Part shown: in pieces, positions 1 to 8,581 of the stretch
Numbering within the stretch: position 1 is the stretch's first letter
How the letters are laid out: each line of letters opens with the position of its first letter
DNA from: JANOSH01 sp031415695
Lineage (GTDB): Bacteria > Actinomycetota > Acidimicrobiia > Acidimicrobiales > Ilumatobacteraceae
Direction of reading: 5' to 3'
Assembly: GCA_031415695.1 (NCBI GenBank)
Contig: JANOSH010000051.1
Location: forward strand, 1-64,000
DNA: 64,000 nucleotides
Position numbers and translations under genes: made by a program
Notes under the pieces: generated by a model
What the model was told of the DNA's origin: nothing
The model's input: only the letters and a program-made list of their open reading frames with translations
Databases searched by the model: none

Positions 1-2
1 AC

Positions 3-104
3 TACTTCACCAAAAACACCAACACCAACCACCAACGCGACCGAGCCATCAAACAACTCCACGAACTCGGCTACCAAGTCACACTCACCCAAACCGCCGC
101 CTAA
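3..104 (+). CDS. C-terminal end of a probable transposase (cut by window edge)
   Basis: The last 33 codons of a gene entering from the left edge read in one frame to a TAA stop. The tail ends in ELGYQVTLTQTAA. A tail of the form LGY-x-VTL followed by a few small residues is one I associate with the C-termini of several actinobacterial transposases, so an insertion-sequence transposase is the best guess. The family cannot be named from so short a piece. The stretch is rich in A and C compared with the his operon. The gap up to 203 holds a short G-rich run and no gene I can support. Confidence 0.4.
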   Translation, partial: YFTKNTNTNHQRDRAIKQLHELGYQVTLTQTAA

Positions 105-203
105 CCACCCGACGCGACCAAGGCTATTCTCCTTACAGTCGGGTAAGGGGTGATTTTTGGGTCGGGTCGGGTCGGGCCGGGGGCGCGCCCGATTGCAACG
201 GGG

Positions 204-395
204 CTAGAGCATGCGGTTGGCGCGACGGATCTCTCGCGCTGCGGCGCGGGCTTGGCGCTCCGCTTCCAACAACGCGGCAAGAACGTCGTCGCGTTTGTTA
301 GCGGCGAATCGATCGGTGAGCACGCTGAGACGATGATGAACATCATCGAGGATCGAGGCCAACGAGGACATCTCGGCGTCATCGGAGAGAGGCAT
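204..395 (-). CDS. Small hypothetical protein, 63 aa
   Basis: A 63-residue reading frame divergent from hisD, with an ATG start. The product is acidic at the N-terminus (MPLSDDAEM) and then becomes one long Ala/Arg/Leu-rich helix with a probable coiled-coil character (EAERQARAAAREIRRAN). No catalytic motif or membrane segment is visible, and I do not recognise the family. Amino-acid composition looks like real coding sequence, and no better frame competes on this stretch. It shares a 62-bp divergent intergenic region with hisD. The function is unknown. Confidence 0.45.
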   Translation of the reverse strand: MPLSDDAEMSSLASILDDVHHRLSVLTDRFAANKRDDVLAALLEAERQARAAAREIRRANRML

Positions 396-457
396 GGGAA
401 TCAGTCTGGCCTAAGCGCTGGGGTCGGAGCTGCCGGGCCGAATAGCCTGCACGATAC

Positions 458-1750
458 ATGTTGCATTTCTTGGACCTTCGCGCCGTAACCGGCGATCTTC
501 GGCGCGTGTTGCCACGACCTGTCGCTCCCGAGCTTGGGCCCGTCGAGGTGGTTCACGACATTCTGGCCGATGTCGAACGTCGGGGCGATGCGTGCCTGCG
601 GGAACTGACGGCCCGCTTCGATGGTGTCGAACTCGACAGACTGCGGGTGGAGTCTGCTGACTGCTTCGCAGCACTTGACCGCATCGCTGCTCCACTGAGA
701 GTCGCGCTCGAGGCCGCACACGCTGCCATAACCGACTATCACCAAACCCAGGTACATCCCCCCGTCGACGTCATGCGCGACGGTTTGCGTCTACGCAGTA
801 GATCCGTGCCTGTCGATCGCGCCGGTTGCTATGTACCGGGCGGTCGTGCACCGTTGGCGAGCACGGTGCTCATGACGGCCAGTATCGCCAACGTTGCGGG
901 CGTTCCCGACGTGGTGTTGTGTACCCCGCCTGATCGGCGACTTGGCCGTCCCGTCGATGCCATTCTTGCCGCCGCAGCCATTGCGGGGGTCGACGAGGTG
1001 TACAGCGTTGGCGGAGCCCAGGCCATCGGGGCCATGGCCTTCGGGACCGACAGCATCAAAGCGGTAGATGTGATTGTTGGTCCGGGCAATGTTTACGTGT
1101 CGTTGGCCAAGCGTGAGGTGGCTGCTGCGGGACGGGTAGGCGTGCCGTCGTCGTTTGCCGGGCCGAGTGAAGTGGTCGTCATCGCCGACAACACGGTGCC
1201 CGCTCGCTCTGCTGCTATCGACGTTGTGCTGCAGGCCGAACACGGTCCCGATGGCTTGGCCTGGCTTATCAGCTGGGATCAGGCGGTGCTCGATGCCGTC
1301 GTGGCCGAGATCACCACTATCACGCAAGCCAGCCCTCGACGGGCCGACATCGCGGCCAACTTCGCGCAAGGCGGCTATGCCGTATTGGTACGTGATGCAG
1401 CGCAGGCCATCGAGTTGTCGAACGCTGTAGCCCCCGAGCATCTCGAATTGCTTGTCGCCGACCCCGAGGCGCTTCTGGCAAATGTTCGTCACGCCGGGGC
1501 GGTGTTCACGGGCCATTGGATGCCAGCTTCGGTCGGCGATTACATCGCGGGGCCATCGCATGTCCTGCCTACATTCGGGTCGGCCCGTTTCGGCAGTGCT
1601 CTCACGGTGTCTGACTTCCAGAAGCATCTCCATGTGGTGTCGGGTGATGAAGCGGCGCTGCGCGGCGTTGCACCGCACATCATCGCCCTCGCCGAAGCCG
1701 AAGGTCTGCCCGCCCACGCCGATTCCGTGCGATTTCGGGTACAGCTATGA
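458..1750 (+). CDS. hisD: Histidinol dehydrogenase
   Basis: Catalyses the last two steps of histidine synthesis, oxidising L-histidinol to L-histidine with two NAD+; cytoplasmic, zinc-dependent. The 430 residues match the usual length. Recognisable blocks are the nucleotide-binding region around GGAQAIGAMAFGTDSI, the VDVIVGPGNVYV block, the QAEHGPDG stretch with the zinc-ligand Gln and His, and the C-terminal EHLEL and GPSHVLPT motifs. The ATG start fits the family N-terminus. It is the first gene of a six-gene his operon and overlaps hisC by four bases (ATGA), so translation is probably coupled. Confidence 0.97.
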   Translation: MLHFLDLRAVTGDLRRVLPRPVAPELGPVEVVHDILADVERRGDACLRELTARFDGVELDRLRVESADCFAALDRIAAPLRVALEAAHAAITDYHQTQVHPPVDVMRDGLRLRSRSVPVDRAGCYVPGGRAPLASTVLMTASIANVAGVPDVVLCTPPDRRLGRPVDAILAAAAIAGVDEVYSVGGAQAIGAMAFGTDSIKAVDVIVGPGNVYVSLAKREVAAAGRVGVPSSFAGPSEVVVIADNTVPARSAAIDVVLQAEHGPDGLAWLISWDQAVLDAVVAEITTITQASPRRADIAANFAQGGYAVLVRDAAQAIELSNAVAPEHLELLVADPEALLANVRHAGAVFTGHWMPASVGDYIAGPSHVLPTFGSARFGSALTVSDFQKHLHVVSGDEAALRGVAPHIIALAEAEGLPAHADSVRFRVQL

Positions 1751-2805
1751 CCAGAGTTCCCATTCGCCCCGACCTGCAGGCCATGGAGGGGTACCACTCG
1801 CCTCAGGTATCGGTGTCCGTCAGGCTCAATACCAACGAAGCTCCCAGTGGTCCACCGGCGGCATGGCGCGACGCGTATGCGGCCGAGGTATCTCGTATCG
1901 AATGGCACCGGTACCCCGATCGAGCGGCCACTGAGTTACGAGCGGCAGTGGCCGAAAATTTGGGGGTACGCGCCGATCAGGTGTTTGTTGGCAATGGGTC
2001 CAACGAAGTGCTGCAAACCTTGCTGCTGACGTTCGCCGGGCCGGGCCGCACCGTCGCGACGTTCGAACCCACGTATCAACTCCACGCTCATATTGCCCGC
2101 ATCACAGGTGCCACTGTTGTCGAAGGCGAACGCGCCGACGACTTTGGTCTCGACATGGCCGAGGTGCGTCGCGTGTTGCTCGACTACGAACCACTGGTGA
2201 CGTTCTTGTGTTCACCGAACAACCCCACCGGTATGGTCGAGTCCGAGGCGAACATCCGCGAGACCCTCGCGCTTGCCCCCGGGCTGCTCGTTGTCGACGA
2301 GGCGTATGGACAGTTCGCTCCGTGGTCGGCGTTGACGTTGTTGGCCGACGATGTCAACCTCGTGGTAACGGGCACGTTCTCGAAGACTTGGTCGATGGCC
2401 GCGGCACGACTGGGATACCTGGTCGGGCCAAGTTGGCTGGTCGCGGAACTCGACAAGGTCACATTGCCGTACCATCTCGACACGGCGAAGCAGCTCGCTG
2501 GTCGGTTGGCACTGAGGTTCGTCGACGAAATGAACGAACGTGTAGCCGCTATTGTGGCCGAGCGCGAACGTCTAACGGCTCGGATGCTCGACTTGCCTTT
2601 GCAGGTGTGGCCCAGCGGCGCCAACTTCATTTTGTTCCGACCCGAACAACGCAGCGGAGCCGACGTGTGGCAGGGATTGCTCGATCGAGATGTACTCGTT
2701 CGTAATTGTTCGTCGTGGCCGCGCCTCGATGATTGCCTTCGGGTCACTATTGGTACCCCCGCCGATAACGATGTGTTTCTCGCCGCTTTGGAAGAGGTTG
2801 TCTGA
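1747..2805 (+). CDS. hisC: Histidinol-phosphate aminotransferase
   Basis: PLP-dependent class I/II aminotransferase that converts imidazole-acetol phosphate plus glutamate to histidinol phosphate. At 352 residues it has the normal length. The SPNNPTG block, the DEAYGQFA cofactor block (Asp to the pyridine nitrogen, Tyr to the ring) and the Schiff-base lysine in TFSKTWSMAAARLGY are all present. It overlaps hisD by four bases and hisB by one (TGATG), consistent with coupled translation in one mRNA. Confidence 0.96.
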   Translation: MTRVPIRPDLQAMEGYHSPQVSVSVRLNTNEAPSGPPAAWRDAYAAEVSRIEWHRYPDRAATELRAAVAENLGVRADQVFVGNGSNEVLQTLLLTFAGPGRTVATFEPTYQLHAHIARITGATVVEGERADDFGLDMAEVRRVLLDYEPLVTFLCSPNNPTGMVESEANIRETLALAPGLLVVDEAYGQFAPWSALTLLADDVNLVVTGTFSKTWSMAAARLGYLVGPSWLVAELDKVTLPYHLDTAKQLAGRLALRFVDEMNERVAAIVAERERLTARMLDLPLQVWPSGANFILFRPEQRSGADVWQGLLDRDVLVRNCSSWPRLDDCLRVTIGTPADNDVFLAALEEVV

Positions 2806-3395
2806 TGCCCCGTACCGCTGAGATTTCTCGTACGACCAAGGAAACCTCGGTTCGGGTGTCGCTGAACCTCGACGGGTCAGGGCAGTCGACTATCTCGACC
2901 GGCATCCCGTTTTACGACCATATGCTCGATCAGCTTGCCCGTCACGGCTCATTCGATCTAGTGGTCGACGCCGTTGGTGACCTAGATGTCGATGGCCATC
3001 ACACGGTGGAGGATGTAGCGATCGTGATCGGCGAGTGTTTCAAAGCGGCGCTCGGTGACAAGACAGGCGTTCGTCGTTTCGCCAGCGGTTTGTACCCACT
3101 CGACGAGGCGCTCGTGGAAGTTGCGCTGGATCTGTCGGGTCGACCGTTCTGCGTTGTCTCGCTGGGGATCGACACGTCGCTCGCCCTTGGCCAGCCTCCG
3201 TTCAACCCGGAGATGACAAGCCACATTTTCGACAGTTTCGCTACGGCGGCTGGCATCACACTGCACGTGAACCGCAAGGCCGGCGTCAACACGCACCACA
3301 TCATCGAAGCATCGTTCAAAGGTCTGGCTCGGTGCTTGCGCGACGCGGTGCGTGTCGAGAGCGACCAACTGCCGTCGACCAAAGGCGTTTTGTGA
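2805..3395 (+). CDS. hisB: Imidazoleglycerol-phosphate dehydratase
   Basis: Dehydrates imidazole glycerol phosphate to imidazole acetol phosphate; a manganese enzyme. The 196-residue, single-domain form found in actinobacteria is seen here, without the fused phosphatase of enterobacteria. Both duplicated metal-binding motifs are present: GHHTVED near residue 65 and THHIIEASFKGLAR near residue 165, with the family stretch IPFYDHMLDQLARHG between them and the start. Overlaps hisH by four bases. Confidence 0.97.
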   Translation: MPRTAEISRTTKETSVRVSLNLDGSGQSTISTGIPFYDHMLDQLARHGSFDLVVDAVGDLDVDGHHTVEDVAIVIGECFKAALGDKTGVRRFASGLYPLDEALVEVALDLSGRPFCVVSLGIDTSLALGQPPFNPEMTSHIFDSFATAAGITLHVNRKAGVNTHHIIEASFKGLARCLRDAVRVESDQLPSTKGVL

Positions 3396-4009
3396 CGGCT
3401 CGCCCTACCATCGCGGTCCTCGACTACGGCATCGGCAATCTCGGCTCGGCGTGCAAAGCGCTCGAACGCGTTGGTGCAACTGCGCTGCTTGTCACAAACC
3501 GTTCGCAGGCCGAGGCCGCCGACGGTGTAGTGCTGCCGGGTGTCGGCGCATTCGGCGCGTGCATGGAAGCCCTGGAATCCAGCGGCCTTGATGTCGTGGC
3601 GCTCGACGCCGCTGCATCGGGCCGACCATTTCTCGGCGTGTGTGTTGGTATGCAGCTCCTGTTCGACGGCTCTGACGAGTTGCCGGGCCGCCAAGGCCTC
3701 GGTGTCATCTCGGGAATGGTGCGATGGCTGCCCGACACAGTGAAGCGACCTCAGATGCAATGGAATCGGTTGCACCCGACTCGGTCCGACCCGTTGCTCG
3801 ATGGCTTGGATGACGCGTGGGTGTACTTCGTGCACAGCTTTCACGCCATTCCAGCCAACATGTCGACGGTGGCGGCAACGTGCCAGTACGGCACGCAGGT
3901 CACTGCCGCCGTGCGTCAAGACAACGTCTTTGCCACCCAGTTTCATCCCGAGAAGTCGGGCCGCGACGGTCTGCAACTGCTCGCAAACTTCGTGGCGGTG
4001 TGTTCATGA
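3392..4009 (+). CDS. hisH: Imidazole glycerol phosphate synthase, glutaminase subunit
   Basis: Class I glutamine amidotransferase that feeds ammonia to HisF. The 205-residue protein has the nucleophile Cys in GVCVGMQLLF and the His-Glu pair in FHPEKSG. I chose the GTG that overlaps the hisB stop (GTGA) because the product then begins VTARPTIAVLDYGIGN, the normal family start; the in-frame ATG 60 bases upstream would add a tail read inside hisB. The partner hisF is two genes downstream, with hisA between. Confidence 0.96.
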   Translation: MTARPTIAVLDYGIGNLGSACKALERVGATALLVTNRSQAEAADGVVLPGVGAFGACMEALESSGLDVVALDAAASGRPFLGVCVGMQLLFDGSDELPGRQGLGVISGMVRWLPDTVKRPQMQWNRLHPTRSDPLLDGLDDAWVYFVHSFHAIPANMSTVAATCQYGTQVTAAVRQDNVFATQFHPEKSGRDGLQLLANFVAVCS

Positions 4010-4752
4010 CTGTGCTCTATCCCGCTATCGATCTGCGAGCGGGTCGTGTTGTTCGCCTGCGCCTCGGCGACTACGACCAAGAAACAATCTACGGCGATGA
4101 TCCCGTTGCCGTGGCCCTGGGTTTCGTCGACGAAGGCGCCACCTGGATACATGTCGTCGACCTCGATGCGGCCCGCACAGGCGAACCCGTCAATCGTCAC
4201 GTGGTCGGCGCCATTGCGCATGCGGTCGCCGGGCGCGCCCAGGTGCAAACGGGTGGGGGAGTGCGCACCGAAGCAGCGGCCGGTGCCCTCGCCGACCTGG
4301 GGGTGGCTCGGGTCGTCATTGGCACGGCTGCCATGGACAACCCGGCGTTAGTCACCCGAATCGCTCGCCGCCAGCCGGTCACGCTCGGTCTCGATGGTCG
4401 TAGCGGCGAGATTGCCGTACACGGATGGCTGAAAGGGACCGGGGCCACAGTGCTCGACGTACTACCGCGATTCGAGGAAGCTGGTGTTGCTGCGGTTGTG
4501 ATCACCGAGATAACACGAGACGGCATGCTCACGGGGCCTGATGTCGATGGGTTGGCTGCAGCGCTTGCTATGACCACCATCCCGCTGATTGCGTCGGGTG
4601 GCGTGTCGTCTCTCGATGACGTTATTGCACTCGCTGTGTTGATGTCGGGTGTCCGTCGGATGCATGGTGTAATCACCGGCAAGGCGTTGTACGAAGGCCG
4701 ATTTACAGTCGCTCAAGGAGTTGCAGCGTTGGCCAGGATCAGTGCGACATGA
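4006..4752 (+). CDS. hisA: ProFAR isomerase (phosphoribosylformimino-AICAR-phosphate isomerase)
   Basis: A (beta-alpha)8-barrel isomerase that opens the ribose ring of ProFAR to give PRFAR. Length is 248 residues. Catalytic Asp residues are in [14 protein letters not shown] near the N-terminus and in the TEITRDGM block around the second half-barrel; the phosphate-binding GG motifs are present. In many actinobacteria lacking a separate trpF this enzyme is the bifunctional PriA; here a trpF gene exists at 17.5 kb, so a dedicated HisA is likelier, though this is inference. The ATG overlaps the hisH stop; the upstream in-frame ATG lies inside hisH. Confidence 0.95.
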   Translation: MTVLYPAIDLRAGRVVRLRLGDYDQETIYGDDPVAVALGFVDEGATWIHVVDLDAARTGEPVNRHVVGAIAHAVAGRAQVQTGGGVRTEAAAGALADLGVARVVIGTAAMDNPALVTRIARRQPVTLGLDGRSGEIAVHGWLKGTGATVLDVLPRFEEAGVAAVVITEITRDGMLTGPDVDGLAAALAMTTIPLIASGGVSSLDDVIALAVLMSGVRRMHGVITGKALYEGRFTVAQGVAALARISAT

Positions 4753-5513
4753 AAGTCGCTCGGGTGATCCCGTGCCTCGACGTTACCGATGGTCGGGTTG
4801 TGAAAGGCGTCAATTTCGTGGGACTGCGCGATGCCGGCGACCCGGTGGAACTGGCGGCGCGTTACGACCTCGAAGGCGCCGACGAACTAGTCTTTTTGGA
4901 TATAACAGCGTCGTCGGATGCCCGCGACACCATGGTCGACGTTGCCCGACGCGTGGCCGACCAGGTGTTCATCCCGTTCACGGTTGGCGGCGGAATCCGC
5001 ACGGTCGACGATGCCCGACGAATGCTGCGAGCCGGGGCCGACAAAGTGAGCCTCAACACGGCTGCGGTTCAGCGTCCCGCCGTTGTTGCCGAAGTAGCGA
5101 CGGTGTTCGGTAGCCAGGCAACTGTGGTGGCTATCGACGCCAAAGCCCGCATAGGCGCTGGCGGCTGGGAGGTCTTCTTACACGGCGGACGTACGGCCAC
5201 CGGCATCGACGCAGTGGCCTGGGCTATCGAGGCCGCAGCGCTTGGCGCGGGTGAGATTCTCTTGACGTCGATGGATCGCGACGGCACGCGAGACGGCTTC
5301 GACCTCGCTCTAACCCGCGCTATTAGCGACGCCGTAAATGTGCCTGTGATCGCGTCGGGCGGGGTAGGCACGTTGCAACATCTCGCCGACGGCATCACCC
5401 TTGGCCATGCTGACGCCGTACTGGCGGCGTCGATCTTTCATTTCGGCGAACACACTATCGGCGAAGCCAAGTCGGTGCTGGCCGCCAACGGCATAATCGT
5501 CAGGCCCGCATAG
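4749..5513 (+). CDS. hisF: Imidazole glycerol phosphate synthase, cyclase subunit
   Basis: Last gene of the his operon. HisF uses ammonia from HisH to turn PRFAR into imidazole glycerol phosphate and AICAR. The 254-residue (beta-alpha)8 barrel begins [20 protein letters not shown], with the first catalytic Asp in PCLDV and the second in the VVAIDAK block; the phosphate sites GGGIRTV and ASGGVGT are intact. Four-base overlap with hisA. The operon ends here, since the next gene is on the other strand. Confidence 0.97.
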   Translation: MKVARVIPCLDVTDGRVVKGVNFVGLRDAGDPVELAARYDLEGADELVFLDITASSDARDTMVDVARRVADQVFIPFTVGGGIRTVDDARRMLRAGADKVSLNTAAVQRPAVVAEVATVFGSQATVVAIDAKARIGAGGWEVFLHGGRTATGIDAVAWAIEAAALGAGEILLTSMDRDGTRDGFDLALTRAISDAVNVPVIASGGVGTLQHLADGITLGHADAVLAASIFHFGEHTIGEAKSVLAANGIIVRPA

Positions 5514-5551
5514 GCCCGCTAGAGCGGCACACCTCGAACTTGAAGTGCCGA

Positions 5552-5567
5552 CGAGACTCAGGTCTCG
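5552..5567 (+). terminator. Hairpin after hisF
   Basis: A perfect 6-bp stem CGAGAC / GTCTCG closes a four-base loop about 40 bases after the hisF stop. There is no U-tract, so it would be a weak intrinsic terminator at most. The larger hairpin at 5613-5690 follows it. Confidence 0.35.
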
Positions 5568-5612
5568 GGGTTGTTCGAGATCGTCGGCCGCAGCTACTCC
5601 GCACCCCTAAAA

Positions 5613-5690
5613 CCGCCCAAAAATCCGCTCAGAGTCAAATAACGTCACTAAAACAGCGCGAGATTCGACTCTGAGCAGGTTTTGGGCTGG
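5613..5690. repeat. Long imperfect inverted repeat between convergent genes
   Basis: Two 24-bp arms enclose about 30 bases. The inner 10 bp of each arm are a perfect inverted match (GCTCAGAGTC / GACTCTGAGC), and the outer parts match imperfectly (CCGCCCAAAA against TTTTGGGCTGG). It sits between hisF and the convergent dsrE-like gene, so it could act as a terminator in both directions. The length and the A-rich loop also fit a small non-autonomous palindromic element. Confidence 0.5.
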
Positions 5691-5738
5691 TCGGCCCGAA
5701 GCGCGTTGCTTTCCGGCGACGATGACACTGAGACCCGG

Positions 5739-6107
5739 CTAGTAGTTGAAGACGAGAGCGCCGCCCTCGGTGAATTCGAACAGCGAAGGTGCGCCCTTGA
5801 CTTCGGCGCCCGGCACCCAATCGGCCCCTTCTAAGCCACGCTTCTTGACGCACACGGGGCAGGCAAAGAACCGTCCACCAAGTTCGATGAATTCGGCGTG
5901 CAGGTCGCCAATGGCCGGCGCTCCCGCAACTGAGATAGCGGCCGCGTACCCGGCAGTGGCGACGTAAACGCCATCCTTGGTCAACCACATGACCACTTGC
6001 TTGCCGGCACGAAGTGCTTCGACTCCGAGCAGATAACCAATTAGGACTGCCTCGGCGTCATCACTTCCATGAGTTTGGCCGATCACGACCTTGTCGTCGA
6101 CGGACAT
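5739..6107 (-). CDS. DsrE-family protein
   Basis: A 122-residue protein of the DsrE/DsrF-like fold, small cytoplasmic proteins that carry sulfur or act in thiol chemistry. The family hydrophobic strands are clear (KVVIGQTHGSDDAEAVLIGY, then QVVMWLTKDGV), and the FFACPVCVKKRG motif offers a CxxC thiol pair. A good ribosome site (AAGGAAG) precedes the ATG. It lies 20 bases downstream of the arsM-like gene on the same strand, so the two are probably co-transcribed; this suggests a role in metalloid or sulfur/selenium handling, which is inference. Confidence 0.8.
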   Translation of the reverse strand: MSVDDKVVIGQTHGSDDAEAVLIGYLLGVEALRAGKQVVMWLTKDGVYVATAGYAAAISVAGAPAIGDLHAEFIELGGRFFACPVCVKKRGLEGADWVPGAEVKGAPSLFEFTEGGALVFNY

Positions 6108-6127
6108 GAGTGAACTTCCTTTCTGGC

Positions 6128-6910
6128 TTAGGGGCGGTGGGCGAGGAACGCGTAGCCGAACACGTCGAACGAGCGGGCCTTTGATTCACCAATGGCGCCT
6201 GCGAAGGTGTCGACGGCTGGACCCACGGTAACCTGGCCGAATCCGGAGTTTTCGAGCATCTGTTGCCAGCCCGCACGGGGCAGCCCTCCGGCGATTCAAC
6301 CGGTCCAGAGATCGACGTCGCGCATGGCTTCGATGGGCACCGGACGTCCGTTGGCGATGTCGGCAAACTGCAGCACCCCACCGGGGCGCAGAACCCGGAA
6401 GATCTCGGCGAAGACGCTCCGTTTGTCGGCGCACAGGTTGATTACTCCGTTGGAGATGACCACGTCCGCCCACCCAGTGTCGACGGGCATAGTCTCGGCC
6501 AGTCCTTCACGGAACTCGACATGATCGTACCCAAGTTGGCTGGCGGTGGCCCGAGACTTGGTGAGCATCTCGGAGGTCATGTCGATGCCGACTACCCGCC
6601 CGGTCGCACCGATTTGACTGGCCGCGATAAACGAGTCGAACCCGGCACCGGAGCCAACATCGACAACTCGTTCACCCCCACGAAGACGGCGCAACGAGAA
6701 CGGATTACCTACCCCGGCGAACGACTCGACCGCTCGGTCGGGCATGGCATCGACAGTGGGCTGGTCATAGCCGAGACGAGCCGCGAGCGGACGGCCGGTG
6801 TGGAAGTGATGTTCGCCGTACGGGTCGAGAGCGACATCCCGGTACTTCTCTCGCACTTGCGTTCGAAGCGTGTCGACATCGACAAGCAGGTCTTGGGGCA
6901 CGGCCATCAT
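6128..6910 (-). CDS. arsM: Arsenite-methyltransferase-like SAM enzyme with an in-frame UGA (possible selenoprotein)
   Basis: SAM-dependent methyltransferase of the ArsM type, which methylates arsenite. The Rossmann motif VVDVGSGAGFDSFIAA and the VVISNGVINLC block are clear. Codon 205 is TGA (6296-6298): the frame reads DLWTG-UGA-IAGGLPRAGW and then continues 55 more codons with a normal family C-terminus (MLENSGFGQVTVGP, FGYAFLAHRP) to a TAA. By my recollection of ArsM, this position corresponds to the third catalytic, arsenic-binding Cys. A hairpin fitting a bacterial SECIS follows the UGA (see 6269-6295). If read as Sec the protein has 260 residues; if not, it stops at 204 and lacks this residue. 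A nonsense mutation or sequencing error is the alternative. No Sec machinery is in the window. Confidence 0.75.
6269..6295 (-). other. Candidate bacterial SECIS hairpin after the arsM UGA
   Basis: Directly after the UGA, on the minus strand, an 18-base stretch ends in GCCC, followed by a five-base loop CGUGC and the matching GGGC. The loop therefore starts 19 bases after the UGA and has G as its second base, within the spacing and loop rule known for bacterial SECIS elements. A lower stem (GCCGG with CUGGC) could extend it. GC-rich DNA makes such stems by chance, so this supports but does not prove selenocysteine insertion. Confidence 0.45.
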
Positions 6911-6938
6911 CCTCCGACTCGTGGGCAGCGGCTTCGAT

Positions 6939-6958
6939 ATTCAAGGTATTGCTTGAAT
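6939..6958. promoter_or_regulatory. ArsR-type operator upstream of arsM
   Basis: A perfect inverted repeat ATTCAAG-N6-CTTGAAT lies about 30 bases upstream of the arsM start. It resembles the TCAA-N6-TTGA core bound by ArsR/SmtB metalloregulators. No arsR gene is in the window, so the repressor would act from elsewhere. It supports metalloid control of the arsM-dsrE pair. Confidence 0.55.
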
Positions 6959-7059
6959 ACATCGAATGCAAGAGCTATATTCGAAAAAGGACTCCTCCGT
7001 AGTTTGGGATAATGGCTCGTGTCGCAAGTTGTCGCGCTTATGTCCGCAAGATGATCAGG

Positions 7060-7840
7060 CTGATGCCACAAGTTGTCGAACATGAGGCCCCACGGCGGCC
7101 GCAGGAATCCCAGCGTCCGAACGTCTTCAAACCAGGAAGCAAACGGCGACGACTCGGAATACGTCGCACCGCCGACGACTCGACCAATGCGAACCATAAT
7201 CTGCTCTGCTAGTTCGGCCACGGCCAATCGAGCCGGATCGCGCCACAGCAGTCGAGTCGAACGACATGACTCTGGGTCGCCGACATGCCGGCCCCGTCCC
7301 ACGGTTTCGTAACGGTGAAGCCGTCGCAAGCATGGCCCGCCACGAGGGCGCGGGTATCGAGGAAGAAGGCCGCAGGTTCTGACTCGCCATCGGGAATGGC
7401 CGTGGTGAACATGTATGAGCAGATGCCAGTGCCACTGCCGAAATGCTTGTCGCCGGAGACCAGATATCGGCGGCCAGGAAACAAGGTCGTCTAGCTCATC
7501 AACGGGCGCGGCCGTGGAACGCGTTCTCATGATGTCGCCCCCGCTGCCCGGTTCGGACGTGAGGGTGCCCCACTGTGCGCCACCCGCTGCCGTGGCGAAG
7601 ACGGCCGCGCGTTGCACTTCCCAGGCAACGTCGCCCGGGGCCTCATTCGCCAACCAGAACGACAACACCGCAGGATGCATCGCCGAGACGAGCGCCGGCG
7701 ACGGGTCGGCGGCGGCGAGTACTCGCAGCGCGTCGGCAATCGGGCGGACGGAGGACTGCCGATCGCGCCAGGTTCCCCCAGCCGCAACAGGAAGCGAGAG
7801 GTCGATGAGCGCCCGACAAATGATTCGAGCCCGATGGTGA
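7060..7840 (-). pseudogene. Decayed acyl-CoA dehydrogenase
   Basis: Pieces of one acyl-CoA dehydrogenase lie in order on the minus strand but in different frames: an N-terminal piece (AADPSPALVSAMHPAVL, then QWGTLTSEPGSGGD) at about 7.83-7.50 kb, a middle piece (YLVSGDKHFGSGTG, then WDGAGMSATQSHVVRLD) at about 7.48-7.21 kb, and a C-terminal piece (VVGGATYS, SPFASWFEDVRTLGFLRPPWG) at about 7.19-7.06 kb. The central helical part between the last two is missing. At least one frameshift and one internal deletion make it non-functional as the full enzyme. Confidence 0.8.
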
Positions 7841-8070
7841 GCTCGGGCACCGGCACCCCGCGATTCGATCGTGACGGTGGTGCTAGGCCGCGAGAGCCCG
7901 CGCTCGAAGTGCTCAGCCTGAGCAGCTTGTCGGTTGTGCCATCGACAACACGGCCGATGCCGCAGCGGCGGCGATGACAAGCACCCAGCCGCGATCGTCT
8001 CTTTTAGAAGTTACGAGTCATCCATTCCAAGTTCGATTGCCGCCGCTCCACTCGGTGTTTCCGGCGCCAC

Positions 8071-8358
8071 GAATACTGGCGGTACTGTCGGGCCTTCGTC
8101 GCCGATAAGTACCAACGACGTGGGCACGATTTCACCAGCGAACTCCTTGACGCCCACGATTACGACCCCACCGGACTTAGCTATCGAGAAGTCGAATCGA
8201 TCGTCTATGGCCTGTCCTTTGCCGGCCACGAAGCGGTCACGGCATTGCTCTGCACGGTCTACTTTGCCTACTTTCCCCGGTTTTGGCGCGACTGCGGATT
8301 GTCCTATCTGGACGCTTTCGCGAGGAGGTCACCATGGGTGCCGATGACATGGGCATGA
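8071..8358 (+). pseudogene. Cytochrome P450 fragment (I-helix region)
   Basis: The plus strand encodes YWRYCRAFVADKYQRRG, then FTSELLDAHDYDPTGLSYR, then EVESIVYGLSFAGHEAVTAL in one frame. This is the region just before and across the P450 I-helix; FAGHEAVT takes the place of the (A/G)Gx(D/E)T oxygen-activation motif. After 8253 the frame loses similarity and ends at a TGA. The N-terminal part and the haem-binding Cys loop are absent, so this is a fragment. It lies next to the decayed acyl-CoA dehydrogenase, suggesting that a catabolic gene group has been lost here. Confidence 0.6.
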
Positions 8359-8581
8359 TCCGGGTTTGCGATGATGAACCCGGACTGTGCACGGGGCTCG
8401 ATCTGGAGCGGTATCAAACGCGCGGCGAAGTGGCGCGAAAGACCACGTCGTCGCCACGGCTACGTCAATCGCCGTCAAGTTCAAGTTCCGACTCGAGCCT
8501 GATGCCCTGGCGTCACTCTGACGCCAACGGCCTGGCCCATATGTACCCCAGCGCGGCGACGGCGGGTGCGGCGTCGCCGCT
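8254..8581. other. Non-coding or decayed stretch
   Basis: No intact gene is supported here. A possible 83-codon frame starts at the ATG at 8334 behind a strong GAGGAGG, but it runs into low-complexity Ser and Ala stretches and is probably not coding. The stretch links the P450 fragment to the end of the frameshifted mazF-like gene. Confidence 0.4.

Noticed and set aside
6907..7980. A single 357-codon minus-strand gene
   Set aside because: Only parts of the frame resemble acyl-CoA dehydrogenase; the middle is out of frame with respect to the family and the 5' and 3' ends are unrelated. It is a decayed gene that happens to lack stops.
8011..8229. A 72-codon minus-strand frame starting MAGKGQAIDDRF
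   Set aside because: The plus strand of the same stretch encodes a clear cytochrome P450 segment, so this frame is its antisense shadow.
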